Shown in pieces: positions 1 to 6,509 of a DNA stretch of 6,781 bases. The notes beneath the pieces were generated by a model. It saw only the letters and a list, made by a program, of their open reading frames with translations, had not been told where the DNA came from and ran no database searches. Made by a program: the position numbers and the translations under genes. Within the stretch, counting starts at the first letter, position 1, and every line of letters starts with the position of its first letter. The stretch lies in NCBI GenBank assembly GCA_009925805.1, contig RFQF01000111.1:1-6781 (forward strand). Direction: 5' to 3'. The DNA is from Flavobacteriia bacterium (GTDB lineage Bacteria; Bacteroidota; Bacteroidia; Flavobacteriales_D; Crocinitomicaceae).

Positions 1-367
1 GTTAAAAATTATCCTTTTTTCATCGGCAATTTTATTGTTAATTATTATTTACGGAAGCTTCGATCCATCGAGTTCACATTTTTTCCCAAAATGCCCAGTG
101 AAAACTGCCTTCCATATTGACTGTCCGGGCTGTGGTTCTCAACGTGCCATTCACGCCTTACTGCATTTCGATGTTGTGCAGGCCTTTAAATTCAATGCCT
201 TGTTGGTCATAGCCCTTCCCTACCTCGCCTTGGCCCTTGGATTAACCCTAATCAAAAATCCTTCGGAAAAAATCACATCCCTGCGCAACCGGTTGTACGG
301 TCACCATGCGACACTGATCGTTTTAGGAGTGGTGGTTTTTTTTGGTGTTTTTCGGAATATTCTTTAA
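1..367 (+). CDS. DUF2752 small membrane protein, 5' end at window edge
   Basis: Small integral membrane protein of the DUF2752 family, whose function is not known to me. The family signature is clear: an FDP motif after the first helix, then CPxK, then CPGCGSQRAIHALLHFD, a cysteine pair next to Arg and His that could bind a metal. Three hydrophobic segments are visible: at the N-terminus, after the CPGCG block (ALLVIALPYLALALGLTLI), and at the C-terminus. The frame is open to the left edge and reads L-K-I-I-L-F-S-S-A-I before the first internal TTG at 35. The G at base 1 would be the third base of the preceding codon, so the true start may be an ATG whose first two bases lie just outside. A start at TTG 35 would cut the first helix and is less likely. 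The product would be about 122 residues, normal for the family. It ends with TAA one base before the convergent nuclease gene. Confidence 0.85.
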   Translation, partial: LKIILFSSAILLLIIIYGSFDPSSSHFFPKCPVKTAFHIDCPGCGSQRAIHALLHFDVVQAFKFNALLVIALPYLALALGLTLIKNPSEKITSLRNRLYGHHATLIVLGVVVFFGVFRNIL

Positions 368-368
368 T

Positions 369-1373
369 TCATTCTCCCTCTTCCCAAAGTTGGATTTGCT
401 CTTCCCGTTCTACCATGATTCCGGGAACGCCGTTTTTATCGAGGTCTACCCTTCCCTTCACAGCGATGTATTTTCCGTAAAGGTCCACTTCGGGTTTGTA
501 GCTGAAATTTTTACGACCGTCCTTCCAAATCATCACCGAAAAGATTTGTTTCGGAAAAGATTGATCTAAATTCAAAAAAGTAGCCTCCGATTTTGTGGAA
601 AATTTAGCACTCACTACTTTCCCTACCACCGTGCAGGTAGAACCCACTTTCGAAAGCGCCTGTTGGGTATTGAAGAATCCTTTCGGAAGTTCTAACGCAT
701 TGAGCGGTTCTACATCGTTGGAATTTGATTGGGTTTTCCAGGCATTAAAATCGGCCTTTCCCTCGATGGATTGTTGCATGCTTTCGGACAGCTTGGGAAA
801 GAAATCCAACCCGGTTAGTTTTTCGATGCTATCGATGGACACCACATAGGAACTTGGACGGCCTTCACATTTGCGGTTCGGCATTAAAAAAGCCATTCCT
901 CGCGGGGTGTCCAAGGATAAATCTGCCACAATTTTGTAGTGCCAATCGGGAATTTTAATTTGATGCACCGATCGCTCCACGGTTTTCATGTCTTTTGAAA
1001 AGGTAAAATAATCGTTATCATTGGATGAACCGCATGAAACCGACGAATCCGGACGAAAATCATTCGTTCTGGAAACATTACCAAAGGTGATATCTGGCGT
1101 CACCACGTGGAACGTCCAAGCAGGCATTTTATATTCGCAATCAAAACCTATAGCGTAGGCGGAATGCTTAACAATTTCCAGGGATTTGGGAGATTTAGGG
1201 AAGCCTGGAACTTGCAATAATTCCATGCATTGGGCTAATTTGAGCTGTTCGATTTCCGAAGAAACCTGTCCCATCTTGGCTTTAAGGAGTTTTAATTCCG
1301 CTTCCTTTTGTTCCAGGGGGGTTTGGGCAAATAAAATGGAGCACCAAGGAAGAAAAAAAAGGAATCGTATCAT
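369..1373 (-). CDS. Secreted endonuclease-NS/OB-fold protein lacking its catalytic core
   Basis: 334-residue protein related to the DNA/RNA non-specific endonucleases (beta-beta-alpha-metal fold). Residues 1-16 form a signal peptide (hydrophobic core ending LFAQ), so it is exported. Residues 19-50 are a charged heptad-like coiled coil. Residues 65-123 match the N-terminal half of the nuclease domain (SRTNDFRPD at 101-109), and 131-200 match its C-terminal half (VERSVHQIKIPDWHYKIV, then GMAFLMPN and IEKLTGLDFFPKL). Between them, at about residues 123-131 (near bases 981-1007), the block that should carry the catalytic DRGH motif, the metal-binding Asn and the following Trp/Glu helix is absent. 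Roughly 75-95 residues appear to be missing, in frame. Residues 235-331 form a beta-rich, OB-like domain (CTVVGKVVSA, then YIAVKGRVDLDKNG), as in other Bacteroidota proteins of this type. As read, it should not cut nucleic acid. It could be a binding-only relative, a recent deletion allele or an assembly collapse. The ATG at 1373 directly precedes the signal peptide. Confidence 0.85.
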   Translation of the reverse strand: MIRFLFFLPWCSILFAQTPLEQKEAELKLLKAKMGQVSSEIEQLKLAQCMELLQVPGFPKSPKSLEIVKHSAYAIGFDCEYKMPAWTFHVVTPDITFGNVSRTNDFRPDSSVSCGSSNDNDYFTFSKDMKTVERSVHQIKIPDWHYKIVADLSLDTPRGMAFLMPNRKCEGRPSSYVVSIDSIEKLTGLDFFPKLSESMQQSIEGKADFNAWKTQSNSNDVEPLNALELPKGFFNTQQALSKVGSTCTVVGKVVSAKFSTKSEATFLNLDQSFPKQIFSVMIWKDGRKNFSYKPEVDLYGKYIAVKGRVDLDKNGVPGIMVEREEQIQLWEEGE

Positions 1374-1377
1374 ACGT

Positions 1378-1385
1378 CAAAGATA
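1378..1385 (-). promoter_or_regulatory. -7 promoter element for the nuclease-like gene
   Basis: On the minus strand this reads TATCTTTG, an exact fit to the Bacteroidota sigma-factor -7 consensus TAnnTTTG and identical to the element before efp. Only four bases (ACGT) separate it from the ATG, so transcription would begin at or within a base or two of the start codon, giving a leaderless mRNA. I see no TTG -33 element at the usual spacing. The placement is seen in the sequence; activity is inferred. Confidence 0.55.
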
Positions 1386-1410
1386 AAAATTCAAGTTGAG
1401 ATAATGTTCG

Positions 1411-1420
1411 TACCGCGGTA
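1411..1420. repeat. Perfect 10-bp palindrome in divergent intergenic region
   Basis: TACCGCGGTA equals its own reverse complement and sits near the middle of the 106-bp gap between the two divergent genes. The symmetry does not extend into the flanks. It is G+C rich at its centre in an otherwise A+T-rich spacer. It could be an operator for either promoter, but a palindrome of this length can arise by chance. Confidence 0.35.
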
Positions 1421-1433
1421 ATTCCTAAATTAA

Positions 1434-1461
1434 TTGCTTAACTTAGGTTGCCGTAACTTAC
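1434..1461 (+). promoter_or_regulatory. Possible promoter for the YHYH gene
   Basis: TTG at 1434-1436 is followed after 17 bases by TAACTTAC at 1454-1461. This resembles the Bacteroidota arrangement TTG-N17-23-TAnnTTTG but has two mismatches at the end of the -7 box. It would start transcription about 10-15 bases before the ATG at 1480. There is no Shine-Dalgarno sequence; the leader before the ATG is A-rich, as is usual in this phylum. Confidence 0.35.
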
Positions 1462-1479
1462 TTCCAAATACAAACCATC

Positions 1480-3105
1480 ATGCAATCCATAAAAAAGTTA
1501 ACCAGCGTCTTATGTCTCCTACTGTGTTTTTCCAAGGGTATGATCTATGCCCATGACATTCATCAAACCAATGCAGAAGCTTTTCCTGTGATTACCCTCA
1601 GCGATGGAACCCAATTTAACGGTATATTTTTATACAGCGGTGACCAAGGGTTTGTATTCCAAACGGATCACGGAACGATGGTGTGCTTGAGTCCTTCAAA
1701 ACTCTCTGGTTCAGACCGCCAAAATTGTGAACGAAAAATCCAACATATTGCGCGCTTGAACGCGCATACACCGCATCATGAGGTAACATCCACCGTTCAA
1801 CCAACGGGTGTTCCACGGTTGTGGTTCCTGTCATTCTTCGTTTTTATGGGGGTTTTATGCTTTTTCAAACGCAAACAATGGGGGTTTTCCGGAAGCATTG
1901 CGGTGATGACATTGATGATTATTTATGCGTTTTCTTCAACCTCGGGCTATTTGCTCAAAGGCATTGAGAAGAGCACCTCTCCGCTGCAGATCGATTCAGC
2001 TTTTACGCCCTTTAAACCGCACGTTAATACCTTCTGGGATAACACCTATTTTTATGTAGAGAGTCATGGTATTCCTAGCACTCATGAAATGATGGTGGGT
2101 ATTTCCAACCACGGTTGGCAACAACAAGTACCCATTCCTCAATGCTATATTGGTGCAAACGCCTGGCCGATCCCGTTGAACCCTCAATTTGCGGCGAATT
2201 CGCTTCCGATCGATTCGGTCCATTTTACCCGAGGCGCGATTGCCCTTGCTGTAAACGGTGTGCCCATTTTTAATTATCACACGAATACTGGCGTAGACAG
2301 TTATTTAGACGGGCAACTTGATACCTATGGGGGGCATTGCGGAAGGGCCGACGATTACCATTATCATATCGCCCCTTTGCATTTGTGCAATTACACCCAG
2401 AGCACCCTGCCCATCGCTTATAGCTTGGATGGCTTTCCCGTGTACGGCGCCACTGAGCCTTCAGGAGCCCCAATGCAAGCCTTGGACATTCATCATGGTC
2501 ATCCATGGAATGGAAGCTATCATTACCACGGAACGAATACTGCACCCTACATGATCAACAGTTTTGCAGGTCAAGTCACCGAGGACGCTACGCATCAATT
2601 GATTCCGCAAGCGCAAGCCACGCCGGTTCGACCTGCACAGACTCCGTTGAATGGTGCGTTGATTACCGCTTGTATCCCGAATGGAACGCAAAATGGATAC
2701 AACTTATCGTATACCTTGAACGGACAAAACTACACCGTAGCCTACAACTGGACGCCTGCAGGATTGTATACATTCAATTTAATCGCTCCGTCTGGAACCA
2801 CCTCGCAGAACTACAATGGATTTGTTCCTTGCGAAATAAGTGCAGGACTTTCTCCCTCGGATTTATTGCCCCAAATAACGGTATTCCCGAATCCATCCAA
2901 CGAAACCCTTACGCTTCTTGCAGATCCAACGGTTTGGGAAGCAATACATGAGGTTCAAATCATTGATTTGTTTGGAAAAGAAATCAAGCATCATCATGGC
3001 TTTACACAAACCCTGAACATTGATAATTTACAATCAGGCAATTACTTTGTGCGAATTTTGATGCATTCTGGAAAAAACTTGATCAAGCCTTTCTACAAGT
3101 TTTAG
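1480..3105 (+). CDS. YHYH-domain protein with SHD1-like domain, two TM helices and T9SS sorting domain
   Basis: 541-residue exported protein. Residues 1-24 are a signal peptide ending IYA/HD. Residues 36-93 form a small beta domain resembling SHD1 (SLA1 homology 1): LSDGTQFNGIFLYSGDQGFVF, ending in SPSKLSGSDR. Two membrane segments follow, about 113-129 and 136-152, with basic KRK at 130-132 between them. Residues 175-400 are the YHYH domain: NTFWDNTYFYVES, GGHCGRADDYHYHIAP at 284-299, SLDGFPVYG at 315-323, and a second YHYH at 347-350 within a His-rich stretch that looks like a metal site. Residues 465-541 match a type A T9SS sorting domain (VFPNPSNETL, then GNYFVRI near the end). Positive-inside topology puts both the SHD1-like and YHYH domains in the periplasm. 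The odd point is a secretion sorting signal on a protein that looks anchored in the inner membrane. The biochemical role of YHYH proteins is not known to me. It is transcribed away from the nuclease gene, with no visible functional link. Confidence 0.92.
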   Translation: MQSIKKLTSVLCLLLCFSKGMIYAHDIHQTNAEAFPVITLSDGTQFNGIFLYSGDQGFVFQTDHGTMVCLSPSKLSGSDRQNCERKIQHIARLNAHTPHHEVTSTVQPTGVPRLWFLSFFVFMGVLCFFKRKQWGFSGSIAVMTLMIIYAFSSTSGYLLKGIEKSTSPLQIDSAFTPFKPHVNTFWDNTYFYVESHGIPSTHEMMVGISNHGWQQQVPIPQCYIGANAWPIPLNPQFAANSLPIDSVHFTRGAIALAVNGVPIFNYHTNTGVDSYLDGQLDTYGGHCGRADDYHYHIAPLHLCNYTQSTLPIAYSLDGFPVYGATEPSGAPMQALDIHHGHPWNGSYHYHGTNTAPYMINSFAGQVTEDATHQLIPQAQATPVRPAQTPLNGALITACIPNGTQNGYNLSYTLNGQNYTVAYNWTPAGLYTFNLIAPSGTTSQNYNGFVPCEISAGLSPSDLLPQITVFPNPSNETLTLLADPTVWEAIHEVQIIDLFGKEIKHHHGFTQTLNIDNLQSGNYFVRILMHSGKNLIKPFYKF

Positions 3106-3206
3106 GATTGCGAATCGGTTTAGAACAAGGAATTAAATAACCGTTTGCATACGATATCCGAGTAAGGCATTTTCATTATCTTTGGCCACAATTTAACGAT
3201 AACCCT
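3106..3206. other. Intergenic spacer between YHYH gene and efp
   Basis: This 101-base A+T-rich spacer holds the -7 element for efp at its right end. I looked for a terminator for the YHYH gene. The candidates are a 4-bp stem GATT-GCG-AATC just after the stop codon and a CGGTT/AACCG pairing across about 20 bases. Neither has a strong stem or a U-run, so I do not call a terminator. Confidence 0.5.
3177..3184 (+). promoter_or_regulatory. -7 promoter element for the efp operon
   Basis: TATCTTTG is an exact match to the Bacteroidota -7 consensus TAnnTTTG and lies 22 bases before the efp ATG, predicting a short leader of about 15-18 bases. The nearest TTTG upstream (3144-3147) is 29 bases away, too far for a standard -33 box, so only the -7 element is supported. 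It probably drives efp-gcvT and perhaps the genes beyond. Confidence 0.6.
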
Positions 3207-3773
3207 ATGGCAACAACGGCAGATATTCGCAACGGTTTGTGCATCAAACACAACGAAAAATTATTTCAAATCATTGAATTTCAACATGTAAAACCCGGGA
3301 AAGGCCCCGCCTTTGTGCGCACAAAAATGCGGCAAATTGAATCAGGAAAAGTGCTCGACCACACGTTTTCCGCTGGGCATAAAATCGAACCGGTGCGCAT
3401 TGAAAACCGCGAATACCAGTACTTGTACCAAGAAGGATCCGAGTTCGTATTTATGAACAATGAAAGCTTCGAGCAAGTGAATATCGCGGGAAAGATGATC
3501 GAAAAACCCTTGTTTCTTCAAGAAGGAATGACCGTAAACATTCTATTTCATGCTGAGGAAGAAATGCCCTTAGTGGTCGATCTTCCGATGTACATTGTTT
3601 CTGAGGTGACCTACACCGAGCCAGGCGTAAAAGGCGATACCGCCACCAACTCCATGAAACCGGCTACCATTGCCACCGGAGCCGAAGTGCGTGTTCCCCT
3701 GTTCATCGACAACGGCGAGGTCATCAAAGTCGATACCCGCACCGGAATTTACGTGGAACGTGTAAAAGGATAA
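3207..3773 (+). CDS. efp: Elongation factor P
   Basis: Complete 188-residue translation elongation factor P, the cytosolic tRNA-shaped protein that binds between the P and E sites and relieves ribosomes stalled on consecutive prolines. Three beta domains are present: the KOW-like domain 1-62, the central OB domain about 68-127 (YLYQEGSEFVFMNNESFEQ), and the C-terminal OB domain about 130-186. The family signature KPATIATGAEVRVPLFIDNG lies at 151-170 and ends in VDTRTGIYVERVKG. The loop-tip lysine is Lys32 in VKPGKGPAF, equivalent to E. coli Lys34; whether it is modified cannot be told here. Length equals that of E. coli EF-P. The ATG at 3207 gives the usual N-terminus (MATTADIRNG). gcvT starts two bases after the stop codon, so the two are almost certainly cotranscribed. 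Confidence 0.98.
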   Translation: MATTADIRNGLCIKHNEKLFQIIEFQHVKPGKGPAFVRTKMRQIESGKVLDHTFSAGHKIEPVRIENREYQYLYQEGSEFVFMNNESFEQVNIAGKMIEKPLFLQEGMTVNILFHAEEEMPLVVDLPMYIVSEVTYTEPGVKGDTATNSMKPATIATGAEVRVPLFIDNGEVIKVDTRTGIYVERVKG

Positions 3774-3775
3774 GC

Positions 3776-4858
3776 ATGAAAAACACAGCCCTCCTTCAAA
3801 AACACCTCGATGCCAATGCGAAAATGGTACCCTTTGCGGGATATAATATGCCCGTGCAATACGAAGGTGTTACCATCGAACATGAAACCGTCCGCAATGC
3901 GGTGGGGGTTTTTGATGTTTCCCACATGGGTGAATTCTTCCTCCGAGGTCCGAAGGCCTTGGCCTTAATTCAGCGCGTGACCACCAATGATGCCTCCGTA
4001 TTATTTGATGGAAAAGCCCAATACAGCTGCATGCCCAACGGGAAAGGAGGCATTGTGGACGACCTCATCATCTATCGAATCAACCAAGAAGAATACCTCC
4101 TCGTGGTCAATGCTTCCAACATTGAAAAAGACTGGAATTGGATTTCATCGCACAACACCGAAGGCGTGGCGATGGAAAATGCTTCGGATCGCTATTCTTT
4201 ATTAGCCATCCAAGGTCCTAAAGCCGCTGAAGCCATGCAGTCCTTGACCGATGTCAACCTCACCGACATGGTGTATTACACCTTCTCGAAAGGACGATTT
4301 GCCGGCCACGACGACATCTTCATTTCTGCCACAGGGTACACGGGTTCCGGTGGTTTTGAAATTTATGTACCGAACGAAGCAGCGGAAGCAGTCTGGGACG
4401 CTGTATTTGAAGCGGGGAAAGCGTTTGGTATTAAACCCATTGGTCTCGCTGCGCGCGACACACTCCGTCTGGAAATGGGCTTCTGCCTGTACGGAAACGA
4501 CATCGACGATACGACATCGCCTTTGGAAGCAGGACTGGGTTGGATTACCAAATTCACCAAGGATTTTGTGGATTCCGATCGGCTAAAAATCCAAAAAGAG
4601 GCTGGCGTTTCTCGAAAGCTCGTGGCCTTTGAAATGGTGGAGCGTGGCATCCCACGTCACGACTACCGCATCCTCGATGCTCAGGGCAACGAAATTGGAA
4701 AAGTCACCTCAGGAACCATGTCGCCTTCGATGAAACTTGGGATTGGATTGGGATATGTCACCAAGGAACATGCTGCGCTTGAAAGCCCCATTTTCATTGA
4801 GATCCGCGACAAAGGCATCCAAGCCAAGGTGGTAAAACTTCCTTTTTACAAAAAGTAA
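3776..4858 (+). CDS. gcvT: Aminomethyltransferase, glycine cleavage system T protein
   Basis: Complete 360-residue T protein of the glycine cleavage system. It takes the aminomethyl group carried on lipoyl-H protein and, with tetrahydrofolate, releases ammonia and forms 5,10-methylene-tetrahydrofolate in the cytosol. The N-terminal part has FAGYNMPVQYEG (20-31) and GVFDVSHMGEFFLRGP (44-59). GGIVDDLIIYR at 91-101 includes Asp96, which matches the catalytic Asp of characterised T proteins (Asp96 in Thermotoga maritima). ATGYTGSGGFEIYVP and IGLAARDTLRLEMGFCLYGND are the folate-binding and core signatures. The C-terminal barrel runs to the end (GKVTSGTMSPSMKLGIGLGYV). Length is normal. The P and H protein genes are not in the window, so gcvT is unlinked from its partners here. 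The efp stop codon is two bases upstream, with no Shine-Dalgarno sequence. Confidence 0.98.
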   Translation: MKNTALLQKHLDANAKMVPFAGYNMPVQYEGVTIEHETVRNAVGVFDVSHMGEFFLRGPKALALIQRVTTNDASVLFDGKAQYSCMPNGKGGIVDDLIIYRINQEEYLLVVNASNIEKDWNWISSHNTEGVAMENASDRYSLLAIQGPKAAEAMQSLTDVNLTDMVYYTFSKGRFAGHDDIFISATGYTGSGGFEIYVPNEAAEAVWDAVFEAGKAFGIKPIGLAARDTLRLEMGFCLYGNDIDDTTSPLEAGLGWITKFTKDFVDSDRLKIQKEAGVSRKLVAFEMVERGIPRHDYRILDAQGNEIGKVTSGTMSPSMKLGIGLGYVTKEHAALESPIFIEIRDKGIQAKVVKLPFYKK

Positions 4859-4904
4859 GCGCATACGAAAGGAACTAAAGCGGCGTTAATAGGGCTTTTT
4901 TTCC

Positions 4905-5591
4905 ATGAACCTGCAACAACTTCCCTACGCCGATCAGCCCCGTAACAAACTTAAGCAACACGGTGCTCGAAGCCTCACCGACTCGGAATTATTGGCCTTG
5001 ATTTTAGGTAAAGGTATCCGTCACAAAAATGCCAAAGACCTTGCGTTGGATGTGTTAGTCCACCACCACAACGATTTACACCGGCTTTTTCGTTCATCCC
5101 GTTCAGATTTAGAACAGTTTACAGGTATCGGTCCTGCGAAAGCTTCGCTCTTGTTGGCGTGTTTTGAACTAGGAAGAAGAATGAACTGCCAAATCCCAGA
5201 GCGGGGCACCATCATCAAAAACTCCCAGGATGTTTACAGGTATGTGCGCAAAACCTTTTCGATGCTCACCCACGAAGAATTCTTGGTGATTTTAATGAAC
5301 AACAACAATGAAATCATCCATGCACATCGCTTGTCGCGCGGAGGAATGACTGGCACCGTGGCGGATGGTCGCATTCTGTTCAAAATTGCCTTGGATTTTA
5401 AAGCCACAGCAATACTCTTGTGCCACAACCATCCGAGCGGAAACCCCAAACCCAGCGACCAGGATATTCGATTGACCAAAAACTATCGGAAATTCGGGCA
5501 GTATATTGATATCCCAGTCCTCGACCACCTCATTTACACCGATTATGGTTATTTTAGCTTCGCCGACGAAGGCTTATTAGACACACCATGA
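4905..5591 (+). CDS. radC: RadC family JAB/MPN-domain protein
   Basis: Complete 228-residue RadC (UPF0758) protein. Residues 1-100 form the N-terminal helical part, with the family opening PRNKLKQHGARSLTDSELLALIL (from 12) and a helix-hairpin-helix motif FTGIGPAKA (72-80) suggesting DNA contact. Residues 105-226 form the JAB/MPN metalloprotease-like domain with a complete JAMM set: Glu124 or Glu125, and HNHPSGNPKPSDQD giving His174, His176, Ser184 and Asp187. All metal ligands are intact. The name comes from an old radiation-repair assignment that has not held up; the true substrate is unresolved. It lies 46 bases after gcvT with no clear terminator or promoter between, so readthrough is plausible. 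Its TGA overlaps the wecB ATG (ATGA), implying translational coupling. Confidence 0.96.
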   Translation: MNLQQLPYADQPRNKLKQHGARSLTDSELLALILGKGIRHKNAKDLALDVLVHHHNDLHRLFRSSRSDLEQFTGIGPAKASLLLACFELGRRMNCQIPERGTIIKNSQDVYRYVRKTFSMLTHEEFLVILMNNNNEIIHAHRLSRGGMTGTVADGRILFKIALDFKATAILLCHNHPSGNPKPSDQDIRLTKNYRKFGQYIDIPVLDHLIYTDYGYFSFADEGLLDTP

Positions 5592-6509
5592 AAATCGTAA
5601 CCATTATCGGGGCAAGACCACAGATCATCAAAGCAGCAGCGATTAGCCGCGCCATTACGCAGCATTTTTCTAGCCAAATCACCGAAGTTATTGTGCATAC
5701 AGGGCAACACTACGATACCAACATGTCGGAAATATTTTTCCAAGAATTGGGCATTCCCGCAGCCGACTACAACCTCGGTGTAGGCAGTGGCCACCACGGT
5801 GCACAAACCGCGCGCATGATGGAAGGCATCGAACACTTGCTCATGGAGGAAAAACCGACAGCGCTTCTGGTATATGGCGATACGAACTCCACGTTGGCCG
5901 GTGCCCTGGCAGCCGTGAAAATGCAAGTCCCCGTGGTGCATATTGAGGCAGGACTTCGTTCTTTCAACAAATCGATGCCGGAAGAAATCAACCGAATTAC
6001 TTGCGATCATTGTTCTACCCTCCTGTTCTCCCCTACCCCATGTGGCCTCGCTTAGTACCATTGTAAAAGGACTTCTTGAAATTCAACAGCTATCGCAGCA
6101 ACCCTTGGTTTTGCCCTTGCACCCGCGAACGCGTAAGAAAATGGCCGAATTGCTGCCGGATTCGTTGCTGGAAGCCTTAAAAAACAACCCGAACATGCAC
6201 CTGATTGAACCCGCAGGATTTTTGGACATGATATCGCTCGAAAGCCGTTGCAGCATGGTAATTACCGACAGCGGAGGGGTGCAAAAAGAAGCTTATTTCT
6301 TCCAAAAGCCCTGCCTCATATTACGCGAACAAACCGAATGGGTTGAAATCGTAGAAAATGGCAATGCCTTACTGGTCGGAGCGCAACAGCAGCGATTGGT
6401 CGAAGGTTACCAGGCTCTGCGTGCCAAAAAAGATTACACCTTCCCGCCACTGTTTGGCGACGGTCGTGCGGCCGAGGCCATTTGTCGATTGATGCTTGAG
6501 AATTTATGA
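5588..6509 (+). pseudogene. wecB: UDP-N-acetylglucosamine 2-epimerase (non-hydrolysing), broken by central deletion and frameshift
   Basis: The enzyme interconverts UDP-GlcNAc and UDP-ManNAc, supplying ManNAc-type sugars for surface polysaccharide. The 5' part (155 codons, to a TAG at 6053-6055) starts normally with IIGARPQIIKAAAISRAI and keeps YGDTN (Asp98), HIEAGLRSF (Glu120) and PEEINR (Glu132). It reads in register to LLFSPT, then stops within a few codons. The 3' part resumes in another frame at about 6051 (LSTIVKGLLEI), continues through LPLHPRTRKKM, ITDSGGVQKEA and EQTEWVE, and ends with PPLFGDGRAAEAI at a TGA at 6507-6509. About 306 codons are present against roughly 360-380 expected, so some 60-80 residues are gone, including the GDVxxD segment and the catalytic His of the HR motif (His213 in E. 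coli WecB). The missing length must be 2 modulo 3. Both arms are otherwise undamaged. A separately initiated 3' fragment could start at ATG 6141 but would not form an enzyme. Assembly error is a serious alternative. Confidence 0.92.

Noticed and set aside
369..849. Plus-strand frames at 342-569 and 595-849
   Set aside because: They are antisense to the nuclease-like gene, whose domain pattern is clear on the minus strand. Their products look like shadow translations.
2505..2951. 148-codon plus-strand frame inside the YHYH gene
   Set aside because: It lies wholly inside a well-supported gene in another frame, and its product resembles no known domain.
369..3105. Nuclease-like gene plus YHYH gene as a toxin, effector or defence module
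   Set aside because: The genes are divergent, no immunity protein or defence domain is visible, and the nuclease lacks its catalytic motif. Nothing beyond proximity links them.
3109..3144. Terminator or inverted repeat after the YHYH gene
   Set aside because: The pairings found are 4-5 bp with either a tiny or a very long loop and no T-run, within chance expectation.
4876..4902. Possible terminator between gcvT and radC (AAAGC...GCTTT followed by T-run)
   Set aside because: The stem is only five mostly A-T pairs around a loop of about 12 bases. The T-run abuts the radC start codon, which would be an odd place for termination.
6040..6056. Programmed frameshift joining the two wecB parts
   Set aside because: There is no slippery heptamer, and a simple shift would not restore the 60-80 missing residues with the GDVxxD and HR motifs.
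5549..6061. 170-codon open frame on the minus strand across the radC end and wecB
   Set aside because: It is antisense to two recognised families, its product (many Cys, His and Arg, no domain) looks like reverse-strand noise, and it has no promoter or partner gene.
5588..6509. Two separate genes, one for each half of the epimerase
   Set aside because: Each half matches only part of a single-chain enzyme, and the central block needed by both is absent. A broken gene is the simpler reading.
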